DNA of 64,000 bases from Streptomyces polyasparticus (GCF_014493765.1 NZ_JACTVJ010000002.1:124001-188000); one strand, 5' to 3'. Positions 8,016 to 17,253 are shown, counted from the first letter of the stretch. Notes: generated by a model not told the origin, from the letters alone. A program made the numbers and translations.

Positions 8016-9038
8016 TCAGCGCGCGCCGCCCCCGAGCGCCCGCACCTCGTTCATGATCATGCGCATCTGGGGCGCCGACTTCTGCGCATAGTCCCCGCCC
8101 GTGTATCCCCACCAGTCCCAGCACCCCTGCGGATTGCCGCGCGCCACGCTGATGTCGGTCTGCGGATAGAGGATCACGAGGTCGTTGGTGTCCGCGTACT
8201 CGTTGAGATAGGACTCGCGGGCGAAGCGGTCGCCGACGAACTTGTTGTCGCTCAGGCACCCGTGCAGCGCGACCACCAGCTTGCAAGCCACCCCCGCCGC
8301 ACAGGACTTGGGCGTGTACAGGAAGCTCTTGCTGCCCAGGCTGTAGAACTGCGCCCAGCCGCCCGGCGTGTAGCGGTCCTGGTCGTGCTCGCTCAGCGTC
8401 CCGCTCTGCGCGCCGGCCGGCGGCCGCACCGCGTCCGCGCCCAGCCAGTGCGTGAGCAGCTCGCCCTGCGGATCGTTGCCGCAGTCGATCAGGAACGGGA
8501 AGAAGGTCGTCCCGCACGGCAGCGCACCGTCGGGCCGCGGCCAGCCGTGCCCCGCGGGATCCGTGTCGTGATACGCGATCCGCGCCCCCAACTCCCGGTG
8601 GACCTGCACCCCTTCGTCACTCACGCGGTCGGTCACGAGCGGGTCCTTCGTCCCGTGGTACGTGTAGACAGGCTTGCCCGCGAGCCGGGAGACCGGGTCG
8701 ATCTTCCCCTGCTCCGACCACCGCCGCGCCGTGGCCACGATGCCCGCCGGATCCGTGGACGCGAGCCCGGTGCACTCGGCAAGACCGTGCAGGATGCTGC
8801 CCTGCCCGCAGTAGTACGGGCCCGCCGCGAACACCGCCGCGCCCTGGAACGTCCCCGAGTACGCGATCTGCAGCTGCGAGGCCATGAACCCGCCGGACGA
8901 GATGCCGGTGACGTACGTGTCCGTGATGTTGAGCGCGGGCAGCGGAGGTTCGAAGGCGGCCTCTGCGGGCGCGGCCGTCACGGCCACGAGTGCGAGGGCC
9001 GCGGTGAGGGCGCTGCGGGCCAGGGTGGCGAGTCTCAT
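8016..9038 (-). CDS. Secreted poly(3-hydroxybutyrate) depolymerase-like esterase
   Basis: A 340-aa exported esterase of the PHB depolymerase family. A signal peptide with likely cleavage after APAEA covers residues 1-27. The lipase box GISSG contains nucleophile Ser47, Asp132 is in HGTKDP and His164 in AGHGWP. An oxyanion-type LHGC motif is at 258-261, C-terminal to the catalytic triad; that order fits the type 2 or circularly permuted catalytic domain, not type 1. Several paired cysteines fit an extracellular enzyme. No substrate-binding domain follows, so soluble oligomers or non-PHB esters are possible substrates. Its ATG overlaps the acyl-CoA ligase stop (ATGA). Confidence 0.85.
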   Translation of the reverse strand: MRLATLARSALTAALALVAVTAAPAEAAFEPPLPALNITDTYVTGISSGGFMASQLQIAYSGTFQGAAVFAAGPYYCGQGSILHGLAECTGLASTDPAGIVATARRWSEQGKIDPVSRLAGKPVYTYHGTKDPLVTDRVSDEGVQVHRELGARIAYHDTDPAGHGWPRPDGALPCGTTFFPFLIDCGNDPQGELLTHWLGADAVRPPAGAQSGTLSEHDQDRYTPGGWAQFYSLGSKSFLYTPKSCAAGVACKLVVALHGCLSDNKFVGDRFARESYLNEYADTNDLVILYPQTDISVARGNPQGCWDWWGYTGGDYAQKSAPQMRMIMNEVRALGGGAR

Positions 9039-10495
9039 CGGACGCTCTCCTCCAGGCTGTGGGGGGTCAGGACCGGCGGCTCGATCTCCCGCTTGAGGAT
9101 CTTCCCGGTAGGCCCCTTGGGCAGCGCGTCGGCGATCGCCACCACGCGCGGGTACTTGTACGGGGCCACGCGTGCCTTGACGAAGGCGAGGAGCTCGTCG
9201 GGGCGTGTCACCGTGGCGCGGCCGGACTTCAGGGCGACCACGGCGGTGACCTCCTCGCCCAACTCCGGGTGGGGCGTGCCGAGTACGGCCGCCTCGGCCA
9301 CGGCAGGATGCTCGTACAGGATCTCCTCGATCTCCCGCGGATAGACGTTGAAACCACCGCGGATGATCAGCTCCTTCTTGCGGCCGACGATCCGGAAGAG
9401 CCCGTCCGCCTCCCGCACCCCGAGGTCACCGGTGCGCAGCCAGCCGTCGCGCAGCACCTCGGCGGTGTCCTCGGGCCGGTTCCAGTAGCCCTTCATCACG
9501 TTGTGGCCGCTGATCGCGACCTCGCCCGTGCGGCCGTCGGGCAGTTCACGGCCCGACTCGTCCTGGATACGGATCCGTACGCCCTCGATCGGCAGCCCGA
9601 TGGTGCCCGGCCTGCGCGGGCCTTCGAGCCGGTTGAACGAGGCGACCGGAGACGTCTCCGAAAGGCCGTACCCCTCGAGGAGCGGGCAGCCGAAGGCCTC
9701 CTCGAAGGCGTGCAGGATCTCCACCGGCAGCGAGGCGCCGCCGGAGGCCGCGAGCCGCAGCCGCCCCCGGTGCGCGGGCCCGAGCGACGGATGCGCAAGC
9801 AGCGCGCCGAACATCGTCGGCACCCCCGCCCATACGGTCACCGCGTCCCGTACGAGCAGATCGAGGGCCTCGCCCGCGTCGAACCGCGGAAGCAGCGTCA
9901 CGCTCGCGCCCGCGGCGACCGCGCAGTTGAGGACGCAGGTCTGGCCGAAGGAGTGGAACAGCGGCAGGCCGCCGAAGAGCACGTCGTGCTCGGTCAGGCG
10001 CAGCAGCGAGGAGTTGGTGGCCTCGACGTTGCGCAGCAGATTGGCGTGCGTCAGCTCGGCGCCCTTGGGCTTGCCCGTGGTGCCGGAGGTGTAGATCAGC
10101 ACGGCGGTGTCCTCGCCGGAGCGCTCCACGACCTTCTCCAGCGGTGCGTGCGGGGCGAGTTCGGCGCCCCAGTCCCGGTCGGCGCCGAGGGTGATCAACG
10201 CCCGTGAATCCGCGATCAGATGCTCCCGCTCACGCTCCTTGAGCAGCGGATTCATCGGGACGACGATGCCGCCGGCACGCAGGATGCCGTAGTAGAGGAC
10301 GGCGAACTCGGGCACGTTCGGCAGGCTGAGCCCCACGCGGTCGCCGGGTTCGAGCCCGTACGCGAGCAGATACGAGGCGGCCCGTGCGGAGTCGCGGTCG
10401 AGCCGGGCATACGTGAGCGCCTTGCCGCCGAGCCGCAGGGCCGGGCGGTCCGGATGGCGGGCGGCGGTGTCGGTGAGCAGACGGACGAGGTTCAC
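9035..10495 (-). CDS. Long-chain-fatty-acid/acyl-CoA ligase (AMP-forming)
   Basis: A 486-aa adenylate-forming enzyme activating a carboxylic acid to its CoA thioester. It carries the P-loop YTSGTTGKPKG (135-145), the A5 motif YGLSETSP, the A7 motif WLRTGDLG, hinge GGFNVYPREIEE and the C-terminal catalytic Lys in PTGKILKRE. The GTG at 10495 was chosen because upstream sequence in frame reads as antisense to the regulator gene. It leads the operon with the secreted esterase (ATGA overlap), suggesting activation of hydroxyalkanoic or fatty acids released from polyesters. Divergent from the PucR-type regulator. Confidence 0.9.
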   Translation of the reverse strand: MNLVRLLTDTAARHPDRPALRLGGKALTYARLDRDSARAASYLLAYGLEPGDRVGLSLPNVPEFAVLYYGILRAGGIVVPMNPLLKEREREHLIADSRALITLGADRDWGAELAPHAPLEKVVERSGEDTAVLIYTSGTTGKPKGAELTHANLLRNVEATNSSLLRLTEHDVLFGGLPLFHSFGQTCVLNCAVAAGASVTLLPRFDAGEALDLLVRDAVTVWAGVPTMFGALLAHPSLGPAHRGRLRLAASGGASLPVEILHAFEEAFGCPLLEGYGLSETSPVASFNRLEGPRRPGTIGLPIEGVRIRIQDESGRELPDGRTGEVAISGHNVMKGYWNRPEDTAEVLRDGWLRTGDLGVREADGLFRIVGRKKELIIRGGFNVYPREIEEILYEHPAVAEAAVLGTPHPELGEEVTAVVALKSGRATVTRPDELLAFVKARVAPYKYPRVVAIADALPKGPTGKILKREIEPPVLTPHSLEESVR

Positions 10496-10684
10496 GGAAG
10501 GCTCCAGGGAACGAGGGCGGAACGCCGGAGTCGGTGTCGCAGAGCCAACGGTCGCGGGGCGCGGCCCCCGCCGCCATGGAGAACATCCACACCTCCTCAG
10601 GGGCAGGAGTGGAGATCCGCCACGTCGCGTGACGGTCGCCACATCGCCGTACCGGGAGCGGGGCCCGTGCGGTATCACTGCCGG

Positions 10685-12553
10685 GTGAGCACCACGCCCG
10701 CCGCCGACGGCGCACTCCTGCGGCTCCTGTGCGAAGAGGCCGACGAGGAGGCCCTGCGCGCGAGCGGCGCGGCCGCGCCCCTGGTCGGCGACGCCCTGGA
10801 GATCCGCGCCCGCCTCGCCGCGCACCGCAGCCGCGAGGCCGCCCTGGCCGCGCTCTACGAGACGGCCGGCGACCTCGCCTCGCTGCGCGCCCTGCCCGAT
10901 GTGCTCCAGGCGATCGTCCGCCGCGCCCGCACCCTGGTCGGCACGGATGTCGCGTATCTGCTCCTGTACGACCCGGAGCAGGGCGACACCTACGTGCATG
11001 TCACCGAGGGCATCACCACGGAGGCCTTCAAGACCGGCCGGCTCGCGGTCGGCACGGGCCTCGGCGGCCTGGTCGCCAAGACCGCCCAGCCGTACCACAC
11101 GGCGGACTACCCCAACGACGAACGCTTCGCGCACTCCGACTACGTGGACTCGGTGATCGGGGCCGAGGGCCTGGTCGCCATCCAGGGGGTGCCGCTGAAG
11201 TTCAGGGACCAGGTGTACGGGGTGCTGTTCGCCGCCAACCGGCGCGTGCGCCCGTTCTCGCCCGCCGAGGTCGAGCTGCTCATCTCGCTCGCCCACCATG
11301 CGGCCCTCGCCATCGAGAACGCCACGCTCTTCGAGGAGGTCCGCAAGGCGGCCACCGTCCACGAGCGGCTGACCGCGGTCGCCCTCGACGGCGGCGGTCC
11401 CGCGGAGCTCGCCCAGGCGCTCGCGGAGGTGCTGCGCGGCAGTGTCTCCGTCCTGGACGCGGACGGCCGCCCGGTGGCGTCCGCGGGCGAGGAGCCGCCT
11501 CAACCCGCCGATTTCGTACGGGAGTTGAACGCCTCGCGCACCCGGCGTGCCTCCGCGACCCGGGGCCAGGCCTGCGCCACCCCCGTCATTGCCGCCGACG
11601 AACACCTGGGCACGCTGCTGTTCGTACGGGGCGGTCTCGACGCCTCCGATGTGCACGCCCTGGAACGCGCGGCCCAGGCCGTGGCGCTGATGCTCCTGCA
11701 CGAACGCGGGGTCGCCGCGGCCGAGCAGCGGCTGCGCGGCGAACTCCTCGACGAACTCCTCGGCGCCCCGCACCGCGACCCCGAAGGCCTCACGCGCCGC
11801 GCGGCGCTCGTCGGCCTGGATCTGCACCGCCAGCACATCGTCCTGGTGGCGCGGGCCGAGGACGCCGCGCGAAGAAGGAGGATCGCGGATCTGGCGGGCG
11901 CGTACGCCGTCCGCCACGGCGGGATCGCGGGGGAGTCGGGAGGTGACGCGGTGGTGGTGCTGCCGGTGGAGCCGGGCCCGGCGGATCCCGGCTCGGTGTA
12001 TCCGGGCCCGGACGCTTCGGCCGACGGCTCCGCGGATCCGGGGCGGGCCGCCCGCAGGCTGGCGGCGGCGCTGGGGGCGGGGGTCTCGGAGACCGCGGCC
12101 GTTTCGGGAGCCGTGACGGTGGGCGCGGAGAGCGCCGCGCCGGGCGCTTCCGGTGTGGCCGACGCCCACCGTGACGCGGCCCGCTGCGTGGACGCCCTGG
12201 TGGCGCTCGACCGCGTGGGCGAGGGCGCCTGCCGGGACGACCTCGGCATCCACGGCCTGCTGATCGGCCGTGCGGAGCGGGCCGAGCTCGACCGTTTCGT
12301 GCGCCGCACGATCGGCCCGCTGCTCGACCACGACGCCGCCCGCGGCAGCGATCTCGCCGGTACGGCGCTCGCGTACTTCGCGTGCGACGGCAACCTCGCG
12401 CGCACGGCCGCGGACCTGTACGTGCACGTCAACACCCTCTACCAGCGCATCGACCGCATCTCTGCCCTCCTGGGCGCCGACTGGCGCCACGGCGACCGGG
12501 CGCTTCAGGTCCACCTGGCGCTGAAGACGCGGCTGACGTCGGGGTGGGGGTGA
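10685..12553 (+). CDS. GAF domain / PucR C-terminal helix-turn-helix transcriptional regulator
   Basis: A 622-aa regulator. Residues about 65-215 form a GAF sensor domain (VLQAIVRRARTLVGTDVAYL to LAHHAALAIENATLFEEV). A variable middle region follows with a Gly/Pro/Ser-rich stretch around 430-460, and a CdaR/PucR-type C-terminal helix-turn-helix ends the protein (TALAYFACDGNLARTAADLY, then VHVNTLYQRIDRISALLG). It starts at GTG 10685, 189 bp divergent from the acyl-CoA ligase operon, which is its most likely target; a CoA-linked or fatty-acid signal at the GAF domain would be an inference. Confidence 0.88.
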   Translation: MSTTPAADGALLRLLCEEADEEALRASGAAAPLVGDALEIRARLAAHRSREAALAALYETAGDLASLRALPDVLQAIVRRARTLVGTDVAYLLLYDPEQGDTYVHVTEGITTEAFKTGRLAVGTGLGGLVAKTAQPYHTADYPNDERFAHSDYVDSVIGAEGLVAIQGVPLKFRDQVYGVLFAANRRVRPFSPAEVELLISLAHHAALAIENATLFEEVRKAATVHERLTAVALDGGGPAELAQALAEVLRGSVSVLDADGRPVASAGEEPPQPADFVRELNASRTRRASATRGQACATPVIAADEHLGTLLFVRGGLDASDVHALERAAQAVALMLLHERGVAAAEQRLRGELLDELLGAPHRDPEGLTRRAALVGLDLHRQHIVLVARAEDAARRRRIADLAGAYAVRHGGIAGESGGDAVVVLPVEPGPADPGSVYPGPDASADGSADPGRAARRLAAALGAGVSETAAVSGAVTVGAESAAPGASGVADAHRDAARCVDALVALDRVGEGACRDDLGIHGLLIGRAERAELDRFVRRTIGPLLDHDAARGSDLAGTALAYFACDGNLARTAADLYVHVNTLYQRIDRISALLGADWRHGDRALQVHLALKTRLTSGWG

Positions 12554-12664
12554 GCGTCGGTTCCGGGCGGGGCGGGGCGGAGCCGAGCGCTGGCTCGATG
12601 CGGGGCGGAGCTGACCGTCTGGTGACCGAACGCCTCCTGCCCGTACGGGAGTTGCCCCCTCTCC

Positions 12665-14821
12665 TCAGCGCGCCCGATGCCGCCCCGCCGCCGGCGCCTC
12701 CCGTACGGTGCGCCGCCTGATCAGCAGCGCCGCGAGCACCAGCACCACCGCCGCGCCGGCCGCACCCGCCGCCGTCCAGAGCCACGACCCGGACCCGTCG
12801 GCCTCGGACACCGGCCCGCTCGCCGCCACGGCCTCGCGCGCCGCCCCCGGCTTCGCGCTCGCGGACTCCCGGACGAGCGCGACGTCGTTGCCGTCACCAC
12901 CCCGGTACGTGAGCCGGTACTCGGCCGACGCCACCGTGACCCGGGCGCCCTCCCGCAGGCCGGTGAAGGCGCCGGTGGCGGGCCGCTCGCCCGCGAGGGC
13001 GAGCAGCACCGGCTCGTCCGGCGCCTCGCCCTTCGGCGGCCGCACGACGAGGCGCCCGGCCAGGGACACCTCCCCGCTCACCTTGGGCGGTGTGTCCCCC
13101 GCACGCACGGTCAGCTCGCCGCTCTTCGCCTGCCGGAAGTCCCCGTGCAGGATGAACGACCCTTGCAGGGCGCCGGAGTTGTACAGCTCGCCGCCACGCA
13201 GCGTTCCGGCGACACCCTTGCCCGTCCCGCGCAGCGTCAGCCGCCCCTTTCCGCCCCAGATCACCTCGCTGCCGGCCACCGCGTCGAGCGAGCGCAGCGT
13301 CTGGTCCCCGGCCCGGGTCAGATCGAGGCGGGCCTCCTTGCCCGTGAGACGTACCGCGCGGCTGGCGGCGAGGGTGCCGCGGTGCAGTTCGAGGGCGCCG
13401 CGCCGCACCGTGGTCGTCCCGGTGTACGTGGCCGCGCCCGTCAGTCGCAGCGGCGCCCGGCCCGCCTGCGCGAGCGCCCCGGAGCCGCCTATCGCGGACA
13501 GGGTGAGCGGCTTGTCCGTGTTCTGCGCGATCAGCGTCCCGTCGGTGGTCAGCCCGTACCGCGAACCGCCCTGGTAGAGCTCGCTGTCACCGCCCGCCTT
13601 GCCGCTGCCGAGCCGCAGCACGGCACCCTTCTCCACCGTCGTCGTGCCGTCGTAGTACTGCCGCGCGGCGAAGGTGACGTCATTGCCCCGCACGCCCTTG
13701 ATCACGATGTCGCCCTGGCCGGGCGCGGAGAGCGTGTCGTGGAAGACGCCGCCGCCGATCGGGGCGCCGAGCGTGACGGGCCCGTTGTACGCGAACGTCA
13801 GGCGTGAACGCTCGCGCGCCGCAAGGAGGTTGATGTAGACCGTCTCGGCCGTACCGGGCATGAAGATCTTGTCCGTCGTCCCGTCGCCCCACTGCAGGTT
13901 GGCACCCTTGATGTTGGTGCCCCGCTTGTTGATGTTCTTGTGCGCGGGACGCCAGTTGAGCGCCGGATCGCTGAGGGTCGGGTTCCTGTCGCTGCCGCCG
14001 TCGGCCCAGCTGTACTGGCCGGTGAGCACCACCTTGCTGCCCGGCCGCGACTGGACGTTGATGTCGCTGCCGTACTCGCGCTGGTAGAAGTCCATGCGCT
14101 GTGTGACGGTCTGGCCGAGCGGGGTGTCGACCGTCCACGTCCCCTGGTTGAGGATCTTGCGGACACCGGGCAGCGACGTGGCGAACTCGGGCGCACCGGC
14201 GTTGAGTTGGGTCCCGTTGTCGATGGTGCCGGTGAAGTCGGGGTGGGTGCCGGACAGATCCCATCGGCCCCACAGGAAGCGCGGCTGGGTCAGGAGCCCG
14301 GAGCCGCTGATCGTGCCGAGGTTGTACGCGCTCGTCAGCGACAGGCGCAGGGTCCCGTCGACGCGGATGTTGTTCTGGTTTTGCCGGTAGGCCGGTGTGT
14401 TGTACGGGTAGTGCGCGATCTGTCCGGCCGTGCCGCCGTCCCCGTACTGGAGCGTCGCGCCCCGCTCGACGGTGACGGCCGGCGAGTCGGGGTGGTGCAC
14501 GGTGACGTACGGATGGTTGCCGCCCTGCACCCGTACCCGCTGCCGCTGCCGCGCCTTCGGCAGCGTGAAGTCGCTGTCGCGGACCAGGACGAGCGTGCCG
14601 GTGCCCGCGATCCGCAGCGTGCCCTCACCGGAGAACACACCCCGGTACGTGTGGGTGCCGCCAGGCAGCCGGACCACCGCGTCACCGGTCAGCCGTACGT
14701 CACGGCCCGCGAGCACGTCGGCCGTGAGGTCGCCGCTGCCCCCGGCAGCACGGGCGGGCGGCGCGCCCGCCAGGGACAGAGTGAGCGCCGCGGCGGCGAG
14801 CAGGCAGGCGGCGCGGGACAC
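12665..14821 (-). CDS. Membrane-anchored surface protein with autotransporter-associated beta-strand repeats
   Basis: A 718-aa exported protein. Residues 1-25 form a signal peptide ending in PARAA. The body holds several beta-helix repeats of the autotransporter-associated type (YYDGTTTVEKGAVLRLG, TYTGTTTVRRGALEL) and the characteristic YRGGDGNDVALV ending. A C-terminal hydrophobic helix (about 683-705) followed by IRRRTVREA anchors it to the membrane. There is no beta-barrel, as expected for a Gram-positive cell. The GTG at 14821 has no good ribosome site; the nearest ATG with a strong site (14855, GAAGGAG) is out of frame, so the 5' end or a frameshift needs attention. Function is unknown; adhesion or carbohydrate contact is plausible. 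Confidence 0.75.
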   Translation of the reverse strand: MSRAACLLAAAALTLSLAGAPPARAAGGSGDLTADVLAGRDVRLTGDAVVRLPGGTHTYRGVFSGEGTLRIAGTGTLVLVRDSDFTLPKARQRQRVRVQGGNHPYVTVHHPDSPAVTVERGATLQYGDGGTAGQIAHYPYNTPAYRQNQNNIRVDGTLRLSLTSAYNLGTISGSGLLTQPRFLWGRWDLSGTHPDFTGTIDNGTQLNAGAPEFATSLPGVRKILNQGTWTVDTPLGQTVTQRMDFYQREYGSDINVQSRPGSKVVLTGQYSWADGGSDRNPTLSDPALNWRPAHKNINKRGTNIKGANLQWGDGTTDKIFMPGTAETVYINLLAARERSRLTFAYNGPVTLGAPIGGGVFHDTLSAPGQGDIVIKGVRGNDVTFAARQYYDGTTTVEKGAVLRLGSGKAGGDSELYQGGSRYGLTTDGTLIAQNTDKPLTLSAIGGSGALAQAGRAPLRLTGAATYTGTTTVRRGALELHRGTLAASRAVRLTGKEARLDLTRAGDQTLRSLDAVAGSEVIWGGKGRLTLRGTGKGVAGTLRGGELYNSGALQGSFILHGDFRQAKSGELTVRAGDTPPKVSGEVSLAGRLVVRPPKGEAPDEPVLLALAGERPATGAFTGLREGARVTVASAEYRLTYRGGDGNDVALVRESASAKPGAAREAVAASGPVSEADGSGSWLWTAAGAAGAAVVLVLAALLIRRRTVREAPAAGRHRAR

Positions 14822-14863
14822 GGGACGGGGCGCGGTGCGCGGGTCGGTCGTGCATGGTGCGGG

Positions 14864-14911
14864 GTCTCCTTCTTCGGACGGGCGAGGGGGCGCACATCCG
14901 AAGAAGGAGAC
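14864..14911 (-). promoter_or_regulatory. Perfect 15-bp inverted repeat covering a ribosome-binding site
   Basis: GTCTCCTTCTTCGGA (14864-14878) and its exact complement (14897-14911) are separated by 18 bases. On the minus strand the right arm contains GAAGGAG, the Shine-Dalgarno for the ATG at 14855 before the surface-protein gene. In RNA the arms would pair and hide that site; in DNA the same element could be an operator. The repeat is observed, the control is inferred. Confidence 0.6.
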
Positions 14912-14975
14912 GGAGCGCGAGGCGCCCGGATAACACTTTTCCGTGCGGTGCGCCGACGGGGCGGCGGTGCGCCCG

Positions 14976-15983
14976 TCAGTACGCGGTGGGCCAGCCCCCG
15001 CTCCAGTTCAGGAGGTTCACGCCCAGCTTCGGGGCGCCGTTGTCCTGGCCGTCGTAGTAGTGGTAGACGAGCAGGTCGCCGTCGCTGTCGGGGAGCACGG
15101 ACTGTCCGCCGGGCCCGATGTACCGGCCGTGCGTGGCGAGCACCTCCGAGCCGCCGCCCGCGGTCATCCGGACACCGTTCTTGTCGATGTACGGGCCGGT
15201 GGGCGAGCCGGCCCGTCCCACCTTGATCTTGTACGTGGAGTTCACGCCGGCGCAGCACACGTCGTACGAGGCGAAGAGGTAGTAGTAGGCGCCGCGCCGT
15301 ACGACGGCCGGACCCTCGACGGCCTTCGAGCCGGTGGGCCGGGCCGCGATCGAGTAGAGGGTCCGGTCGCCCGCGTACTGCTTGCCGGTCGAGGGGTCGA
15401 GCCGGATCATCTTGATCCCCGATGACCAACTGCCGAGGGACATCCACCACTTGCCGTCGCGGTCCACGAAGAGGTTCGGGTCGATGGCGTTGTAGCCGCT
15501 CGACGTCGTCGTGGAGTGCACGATGCCGTGGTCGGTCCAGGTGCCGGGCTGTCCGCTGGGCGAGCTGGCGAAGCCGATCGCGGAATGGGTGGAGCCGAAA
15601 CTGGAGACCGCGTAGTACATCAGGTACTTGCCGCCGTGGTACGACACGTCCGGCGCCCAGGGGCTCCTGTCCTTCGAGTAGGTCGCCCACCAGGACGGCA
15701 GGTTGGTGAACGCCGAGCCCGCCCGCTTGAAGTGCGTGCGGTCGGTGGAGGTGCGGGCCTCGATCCCGTTGTGCGTGGAGTACAGGACGTATCCGCTCGG
15801 CGTCTTCACCATCGACGGGTCGTGCACCGCGATGTCCCCGGTCAGGACACCGGGGTTCGGATAGGCGGCGCTCGCGCTCCCGGGCACGAGCGCGGCGGCC
15901 GCGGCGAGGGCGGCCCCGGCGGCGGGCAGCACGAAACGCTTGCGCAGGCGCCGGGCGTGGCGGGCCGTGTGGGTGGCGGTCAT
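14976..15983 (-). CDS. Secreted GH43 arabinan endo-1,5-alpha-L-arabinosidase-like enzyme
   Basis: A 335-aa exported glycoside hydrolase family 43 protein. A twin-arginine-like basic start (RRLRKR) and hydrophobic stretch end near SASAA at residue 40. The five-bladed propeller has the GH43 triad: Asp55 in VHDPSMV (general base), Asp168 in IDPN (pKa modulator) and Glu223 in VEGP (general acid). WAPDVSYHGGKYLMYY is a typical blade. The start is ATG 15983 behind GAAGGAG. It is divergent from the ROK kinase with a strong LacI-type palindrome between them. Most likely it cuts linear arabinan; another GH43 specificity is possible. Confidence 0.87.
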   Translation of the reverse strand: MTATHTARHARRLRKRFVLPAAGAALAAAAALVPGSASAAYPNPGVLTGDIAVHDPSMVKTPSGYVLYSTHNGIEARTSTDRTHFKRAGSAFTNLPSWWATYSKDRSPWAPDVSYHGGKYLMYYAVSSFGSTHSAIGFASSPSGQPGTWTDHGIVHSTTTSSGYNAIDPNLFVDRDGKWWMSLGSWSSGIKMIRLDPSTGKQYAGDRTLYSIAARPTGSKAVEGPAVVRRGAYYYLFASYDVCCAGVNSTYKIKVGRAGSPTGPYIDKNGVRMTAGGGSEVLATHGRYIGPGGQSVLPDSDGDLLVYHYYDGQDNGAPKLGVNLLNWSGGWPTAY

Positions 15984-16142
15984 GTGGGGGCGGCTCCTTC
16001 GAGAGTGGGGGGTGCTCTTTCGGGGGGTGGGGTTCATGGGCGGGGGCTCGAAGGTCAGTCGCCGCCGCCGCGGGGAAGGTTGCCGGGTACGGTGTGCCCC
16101 GCCCGCGCTGCGAAGCGCCGGATCCGGTGTCCCCCTCCCTGA

Positions 16143-16158
16143 ACTTAAGCGGTTAAGT
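16143..16158. promoter_or_regulatory. LacI-type operator between the GH43 and ROK genes
   Basis: ACTTAAGCGGTTAAGT is palindromic except at the two central-flanking positions and has the central CpG typical of LacI/GalR operators. It sits in the 241-bp divergent region, 67 bp before the ROK start. Related palindromes occur at 17254, 23835 and 23956, next to other sugar genes of this region. Confidence 0.6.
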
Positions 16159-16224
16159 ATCCTCTCGGAAACTGTCACGGTTCCGCGGTGCGCGGCTTCG
16201 CCTCGCGCCGGGAGAGGGAGGGTC

Positions 16225-17214
16225 ATGTACGCGGCATTGGACATCGGCGGTACGAAGATCGCGGGGGCGCTCGTCGACGAGGAGGGGCGGGTGGTGCGGC
16301 GCGTCCAGCACCCGACTCCCGCACGCGAATCGGCCCGCGTCCTGATGGGGGCGGTCGACGCAGTGCTCGACGGCCTGGCCAAGGAGCCCGGCTGGAGCGG
16401 CATCCACGGCCTGGGGATCGCGAGCGCTGGCCCGGTGAACACGGCGCAAGGCACCGTCAGCCCGGTCAACATCCCTGCGTGGCGGGACTTTCCGCTGGTG
16501 GCCGAGGTGCGCTCGTATCCCTCGCTCCTCGCCGGCATCGAACCGGTCCTGGTCGGGGACGCCGTGGCGATGACCGCGGCGGAACACTGGAGGGGCGCCG
16601 CGCGCGATGTCGACCACGCGCTGTGCATGGTGGTCTCGACGGGCGTGGGCGGCGGCCTGGTCCTCAACGGCCGCCTGCACCAGGGGCGTTCCGGCAACGC
16701 GGGCCACATCGGCCACATCAGTGTCGATCTCGACGGAGCCCCCTGCCCGTGCGGCGGGCGCGGCTGTGTCGAAGGGCTGGCGAGCGGAACCGCGATCGCC
16801 CGGCAGGCGGTGGCGGCAGGCTGGGTGCGGCCGCGGGGCGAGGAGGCCACGGCGGCGGCGGTCGCGGCGGCCGCAACACAGGGTGACCCGGCGGCACTCG
16901 GGGCGTTCGACCGTGCGGCACAGGCCCTCGCGGCGGCCATAGCCGCCACCGCCACCCTGGTCGAGATCGAAGCGGTCGTCATCGGCGGCGGCGTGGCGCA
17001 GGCCGGCGACGTCCTGTTCGCCCCGCTGCGGCGCCATCTCGACTCCTACGCCACGCTGGACTTCGTCCGCGGACTGCGGGTCGGGCCCGCGGCCCTCGCC
17101 CAGGACGCGGGCCTCGTGGGGGCGGCCGCGGCGGCACGGGCGTCGGCCGGACGGGCTGCGGCGGCACGGACTTCGGCCGGCCGGTCCGCGGCGGGTGTCA
17201 GGGTCCGGGGCTAG
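16225..17214 (+). CDS. ROK-family sugar kinase
   Basis: A 329-aa ROK protein without an N-terminal DNA-binding domain, so a kinase and not a repressor. The phosphate-binding motif DIGGTKIAG is at residues 6-14, the sugar-binding AGHIGHIS segment is followed by the zinc-binding CPCGGRGCVEG, and VVIGGGVAQAGD is near the C-terminus. The catalytic Asp region reads VGDAVAM where most ROK kinases have NDANA; the Asp is kept but both Asn are lost, so specificity is uncertain. The start is ATG 16225 behind GGGAGAGGGAGGG. It probably phosphorylates glucose or mannose released from imported oligosaccharides. The last 30 residues are Ala/Arg-rich repeats. Confidence 0.88.
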   Translation: MYAALDIGGTKIAGALVDEEGRVVRRVQHPTPARESARVLMGAVDAVLDGLAKEPGWSGIHGLGIASAGPVNTAQGTVSPVNIPAWRDFPLVAEVRSYPSLLAGIEPVLVGDAVAMTAAEHWRGAARDVDHALCMVVSTGVGGGLVLNGRLHQGRSGNAGHIGHISVDLDGAPCPCGGRGCVEGLASGTAIARQAVAAGWVRPRGEEATAAAVAAAATQGDPAALGAFDRAAQALAAAIAATATLVEIEAVVIGGGVAQAGDVLFAPLRRHLDSYATLDFVRGLRVGPAALAQDAGLVGAAAAARASAGRAAAARTSAGRSAAGVRVRG

Positions 17215-17253
17215 GCGGGTTCGTGCGCCGCGAACTGGCCTTCGCGAAGCCGC

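Noticed and set aside
10496-12514. Long open frame on the minus strand joined to the acyl-CoA ligase
   Set aside because: It is antisense to the GAF/PucR regulator, has biased Arg/Ala/Gly composition and no domain. High-GC codon bias keeps antisense frames open.
16225-17214. ROK-type repressor
   Set aside because: No N-terminal helix-turn-helix; the phosphate motif begins at residue 6, so it is a kinase-type ROK protein.
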